Part shown: in pieces, positions 63,220-64,000 of the stretch | Numbering within the stretch: position 1 is the stretch's first letter | How the letters are laid out: each line of letters starts with the position of its first letter | NCBI GenBank assembly: GCA_963731125.1 | Contig: CAVSVP010000007.1 | Coordinates: 496,001-560,000 of the forward strand | Source: CAVSVP01 sp963731125 | Lineage (GTDB): Bacteria; Pseudomonadota; Gammaproteobacteria; Competibacterales; Competibacteraceae | Reading direction: 5' to 3' | Length of the DNA: 64,000 nt | The notes under the pieces: generated by a model | Seen by the model: only the letters and a program-made list of their open reading frames with translations | What the model was told of the DNA's origin: nothing | Databases searched by the model: none | Made by a program: the position numbers and the translations under genes

Positions 63220-64000
63220 TTAGCAGGCAAGACCTGCATCGAACCGCTGTTTGCGGCGTATCGCTTGAGCATAGGCATATTCATATTGGTGCGCACTTTT
63301 CTCCCATGAGAAGTCCCGTGTCATAGCGCTCTCAATCATCGTACTTAGATGATGCGGCCGGTCGTAGTATGTGCTGATTGCCCATCCGACGGTATAATGC
63401 AGCGCCTGCGGCGACGGTTTCCAGAATTTAAAACCGGTTCCCTCGCCGGTTGCCTCATCATAGTTCTGCACCGTATCATCAAGTCCTCCCGTCGCATGGA
63501 CAATCGGCAGAGTGCCGTAGCGTTGTGAGTACATCTGGTTCAACCCGCATGGCTCGAATAAAGACGGCATCAGAAAGAAATCACAGCCGGCTTCGATCAG
63601 ATGGGCGCGCTTATCCTCAAAGCCGATATACGACCCGGTTTGTCCGTGGTAACGGCTCGGCAGATGCCAGAAATAGTCTTGGAGATGATGCGCACCACTG
63701 CCCAGGATCACAAACTGGATATGCATCTCCCGCAGAATCCCTTCGATCGCCTGAGCAATGAGATGGAAGCCTTTCTGCTCCACAAACCTGCCAATCGCAC
63801 CAATCAGTGCGACATGGTCGTCGACCGGCAGCTCGAATGTCCGCTGCAGGTGTCGTTTGCACTCCCGCTTACCCGCCAAATGGCGAGCGCAGAAGTGCGC
63901 CGGTAAGAGCGGATCGCGTTCGGGATCCCAGATGGCATAGTCAATGCCGTTGAGAATGCTAAGCAGCGCTTCTCCGCGTCGGGACAGATACGGTGCCAGG
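63220..64000 (-). CDS. glgA: Glycogen/starch synthase, C-terminal part (5' end outside window)
   Basis: The minus-strand frame is open to the window edge, reading ILNGIDYAIWDPERDPLLPA and KRECKRHLQRTFELP before the ATG at 63879, so that ATG is internal. The C-terminal glucosyltransferase domain shows IGAIGRFVEQKGFHLIAQAI, DFFLMPSLFEPCGLNQMYSQ with the catalytic Glu-containing loop, and ATGGLDDTVQNYDE. About 260 residues are in the window. GlgA extends glycogen from ADP-glucose. The pairing with cobQ (convergent) looks incidental. Confidence 0.9.
   Translation of the reverse strand, partial: LAPYLSRRGEALLSILNGIDYAIWDPERDPLLPAHFCARHLAGKRECKRHLQRTFELPVDDHVALIGAIGRFVEQKGFHLIAQAIEGILREMHIQFVILGSGAHHLQDYFWHLPSRYHGQTGSYIGFEDKRAHLIEAGCDFFLMPSLFEPCGLNQMYSQRYGTLPIVHATGGLDDTVQNYDEATGEGTGFKFWKPSPQALHYTVGWAISTYYDRPHHLSTMIESAMTRDFSWEKSAHQYEYAYAQAIRRKQRFDAGLAC

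Noticed and set aside
1..64000. CRISPR array, tRNA or rRNA genes
   Set aside because: No regularly spaced direct repeats and no tRNA or rRNA signatures were found by eye on either strand.

Overview
The window looks like chromosome of a gammaproteobacterium. The protein families (CbiX with a His-rich tail, CobM/CobK/CbiD, a CobN chelatase paired with ChlI/ChlD-type subunits, OpgH/MdoH-type glucosyltransferase, Fur-type iron regulation) fit that class, but the genus cannot be fixed from the sequence. No rRNA, tRNA or CRISPR array was seen. Base composition is mixed: most metabolic genes are moderately GC-rich, the acetolactate synthase-like gene and the 26.4-28.4 kb region are AT-rich, and several transposases are GC-rich.

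Layout. 1-9 kb: end of a ferric-iron binding protein gene with a Fur-like box, then cobalamin genes cbiX-cobM-hypothetical (+) and cbiD-cobK (-), a glucan glucosyltransferase, and bluB and cobO (-). 9.4-11.2 kb: an acetolactate synthase-like gene. 11.2-24.6 kb: an insertion-sequence field (IS66, IS4 remnant, IS982, two IS701-like elements, a large DDE element) in which three exported proteins (CHRD protein, a duplicated-repeat protein, a third secreted protein), an Lrp fragment and two tandem alpha/beta hydrolases are embedded; several are broken. 24.6-26.4 kb: chlI/chlD, which look like one gene read through a -1 frameshift. 26.6-28.4 kb: two paralogous signalling proteins, one with a degenerate receiver and an FHA domain. 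28.4-31.4 kb: decayed DNA and an IS1634-family element. 31.5-41.8 kb: a compact defence operon resembling type 3 BREX (DUF499 ATPase, short PglZ, DUF1156 methyltransferase, a 173-residue unknown, SNF2 helicase), damaged at its 5' end next to the IS1634-family gene and by a small inverted-repeat element inside the helicase. 41.9-46.8 kb: cobN and cobW (-). 47-52 kb: a membrane protein, a dehydrogenase, IS5, a small mobile element and another IS1634-like element. 51.8-59.6 kb: a polyol uptake and oxidation cluster (ribitol dehydrogenase-like SDR, two paralogous binding proteins, two permeases, ATPase) followed by three gene remnants, including the mannitol dehydrogenase expected at that place. 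59.6-63.1 kb: cobC, cbiB and cobQ. The window ends inside a glycogen synthase gene.

How it works together. Twelve cobalamin genes lie in five blocks separated by mobile DNA. They mix steps usually called anaerobic (cbiX, cbiD) and aerobic (cobN with ChlI/D-type partners, bluB), with corrin-ring, adenosylation, amidation and aminopropanol-arm steps represented; cobI, cobJ, cobH, cobL, cobB and the late nucleotide-loop genes are absent from the window. The polyol cluster would import and oxidise sugar alcohols.

The most striking observations are the chlI/chlD frameshift signal (A9 run with an AGGAGG upstream), the variant and probably inactive BREX-3-like operon, and a series of small inverted-repeat elements whose insertion events can be reversed on paper, including one in frame inside an IS66 transposase and one inside the defence helicase.
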